From JACKII01 sp963807085 (lineage in GTDB: Bacteria > Pseudomonadota > Alphaproteobacteria > Bin95): DNA of 64,000 nt. The stretch is from NCBI GenBank assembly GCA_963807085.1, contig CAWEBB010000032.1:310001-374000 (forward strand), in the 5' to 3' direction. Below are positions 63,127 through 64,000 of this stretch, piece by piece (within the stretch, counting starts at the first letter, position 1; the number at the start of each line of letters is the position of its first letter). The position numbers were made by a program, and so were the translations under genes. The notes under the pieces are model-generated. The model ran no database searches. It had not been told where the DNA came from and worked only from the letters and a program-made list of their open reading frames with translations.

Positions 63127-64000
63127 CTACTGAACGTTAACCTCGACCTCGCGATCTGAAGTCAGCTCGAGGGCGTTCCCCTCGTCATATTCAGGCATAC
63201 GGTCCAGTTCCTCTTCGGTCATACCCCGCAGGATCAGACTGTCACCGACCAGGGTCAGTCGGTCCAGCGCAACAGCAGTCTCGTCGTCACCAATGCCGAG
63301 GAAGCCACCATGCTCGATAATAACATGCGGCTGGCCATTCATCGTCACAACCCTCTCGACCTCGCCCAGTTCCTCGTTGCGAGAGTTAACGATCCCGCGG
63401 CCTTCCAGGTCCTCGACGACGATCGTCCGCATCTGACCGCTCCCCAGTTGCTGATCGCCCTCGCGGCTCAGGAAGCGACCACGATATTCGCGCTCTTCCT
63501 CAGACATCTTCATGTCGCCTTCGCGGACAACGGTCACGTCGCCACTGCTGCTTCCGCTTTGCGACCCGCTGGCACTCTGCTGCTGCGAGCCTCCCATGGC
63601 ACCCCGCTGGGTACCTCCGGTCTGCCCAAGCTCTACCTGCTCGATAGCCTCGCGCGCATTCCCCAGTGCTTCCGCAGCGGGTTCGGCCTCGTCGCGTTGT
63701 GCGGCCTCCCGTGCCTGCCTCACCGCCTGCTGCGCTTCCTGAACGCGTTGCTGCTGATCCTCGGAGTTTACCGCCTGCCTCAGCTCCCGCACGGCTTGCT
63801 CAGCCTGCTCAAGCTGCTGGGTTGAAATCCAGCGGATCGCTGTTGACAGCCTGTTGCGCCACACCAAGGGCCTGCATGGCCTGCTGCTTCAATTGCTGGC
63901 CGCTGCCGGACTGCTGGCTGTCGGACTGCTGGCTGTCGGACTGCTGGCTGTCGGACTGCTGACTGCCGGACTGCTGACTGCCGGACTGCTGACTGCTGGC
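63127..64000 (-). CDS. PRC-barrel protein with coiled coil and QQS repeats, partial, one frameshift
   Basis: The leftward gene continues past the right edge of the window. Its visible order is a QQSDS/QQSGS repeat region, then LKQQAMQALGVAQQAVNSDP, a frameshift near 63820 (one C apparently missing before the glutamines), and a glutamine/glutamate-rich coiled coil (QQLEQAEQAVRELRQAV...). A serine/glycine linker and a C-terminal PRC-barrel domain follow (about the last 90 residues, GRGIVNSRNEELGEVERVV and EHGGFLGIGDDETAVALDRL). PRC-barrel proteins of this type are often periplasmic or envelope-associated and stress-induced, but their role is unknown. Acidic composition fits a salt-adapted host. 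Confidence 0.75.
63911..64000. repeat. Six 15-bp tandem repeats encoding QQS(D/G)S
   Basis: Units of ctgctggctgtcgga (three exact, then variants with gactgccgga) run in register to the window edge. On the leftward strand each encodes the pentapeptide QQSDS or QQSGS of the PRC-barrel protein. The array may continue beyond the window. Confidence 0.88.

Noticed and set aside
63911..64000. CRISPR-like repeat array
   Set aside because: Units are contiguous 15-bp repeats without spacers and encode a protein repeat in frame.

Overview
The window is high-GC DNA with the gene content of an alphaproteobacterium, probably a marine or halotolerant member of the Rhodospirillales. This rests on gene content and order (dapA-smpB, fabI-aroC, a PCu(A)C/DUF2946-like pair, TRAP binding proteins, a fused glycine-betaine-forming methyltransferase), not on a marker-gene comparison. 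No rRNA, CRISPR array or phage module is visible. There is one tRNA, tRNA-Pro(UGG).

Layout. 1-4700: edge of a copper-chaperone locus, a luciferase-like oxidoreductase and a frameshifted molybdenum hydroxylase. 4750-8400: an IS5 remnant, a strongly self-complementary segment, the GSMT-SDMT fusion with a candidate leader peptide, and a rearranged IS1595 element. 8488-15650: panC and a leftward set of oxidative genes (cupin, D-lactate-type dehydrogenase, acyl-CoA dehydrogenase, Baeyer-Villiger-type monooxygenase) facing an SDR. 15650-18430: an AT-rich stretch with a small zincin-like protein and a clean IS256 insertion. 18430-25880: CmcJ-like protein, M23 peptidase, EamA and TauE transporters, alpha/beta hydrolase, haloacid dehalogenase, dapA and smpB. 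25900-40900: an insertion-sequence-rich zone with three nearly identical 1216-bp IS1595 copies, an intact IS5 and an IS5 remnant, with short low-GC genes cut by these elements. Ordinary metabolic genes lie between them (Ldh, MFS, TauD, GMC oxidoreductase with its small subunit). 40900-58250: mostly intact chromosomal genes (LLM oxidoreductase, asd, Mpo1-like, MscS, crotonase, nitronate monooxygenase, Bcr/CflA pump, tandem TRAP binding proteins, aroC, fabI, YihY, UxaA). 58290-63080: a graveyard of IS1380, IS256 nested inside IS256, and IS481. 63127-64000: a PRC-barrel protein with glutamine/serine repeats running off the edge.

Two themes stand out. First, insertion sequences dominate. For six of them the duplicated target sites can be read directly: IS1595 twice, IS256 twice, IS5 once, IS1380 once. 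Removing the inserted DNA in silico rejoins the reading frames of two low-GC genes. Second, single-base indels break at least six otherwise well-preserved genes, including asd, which is normally essential. Several lie in short G or C runs, so some are probably consensus errors rather than true decay. Every 'pseudogene' call here should be read with that in mind.

I found no convincing new multi-gene system. The best leads are the multi-stem element at 5067-5189, the uORF and structured leader ahead of the betaine-synthesis gene, the interrupted low-GC genes, and the palindromic IS1595 derivative.
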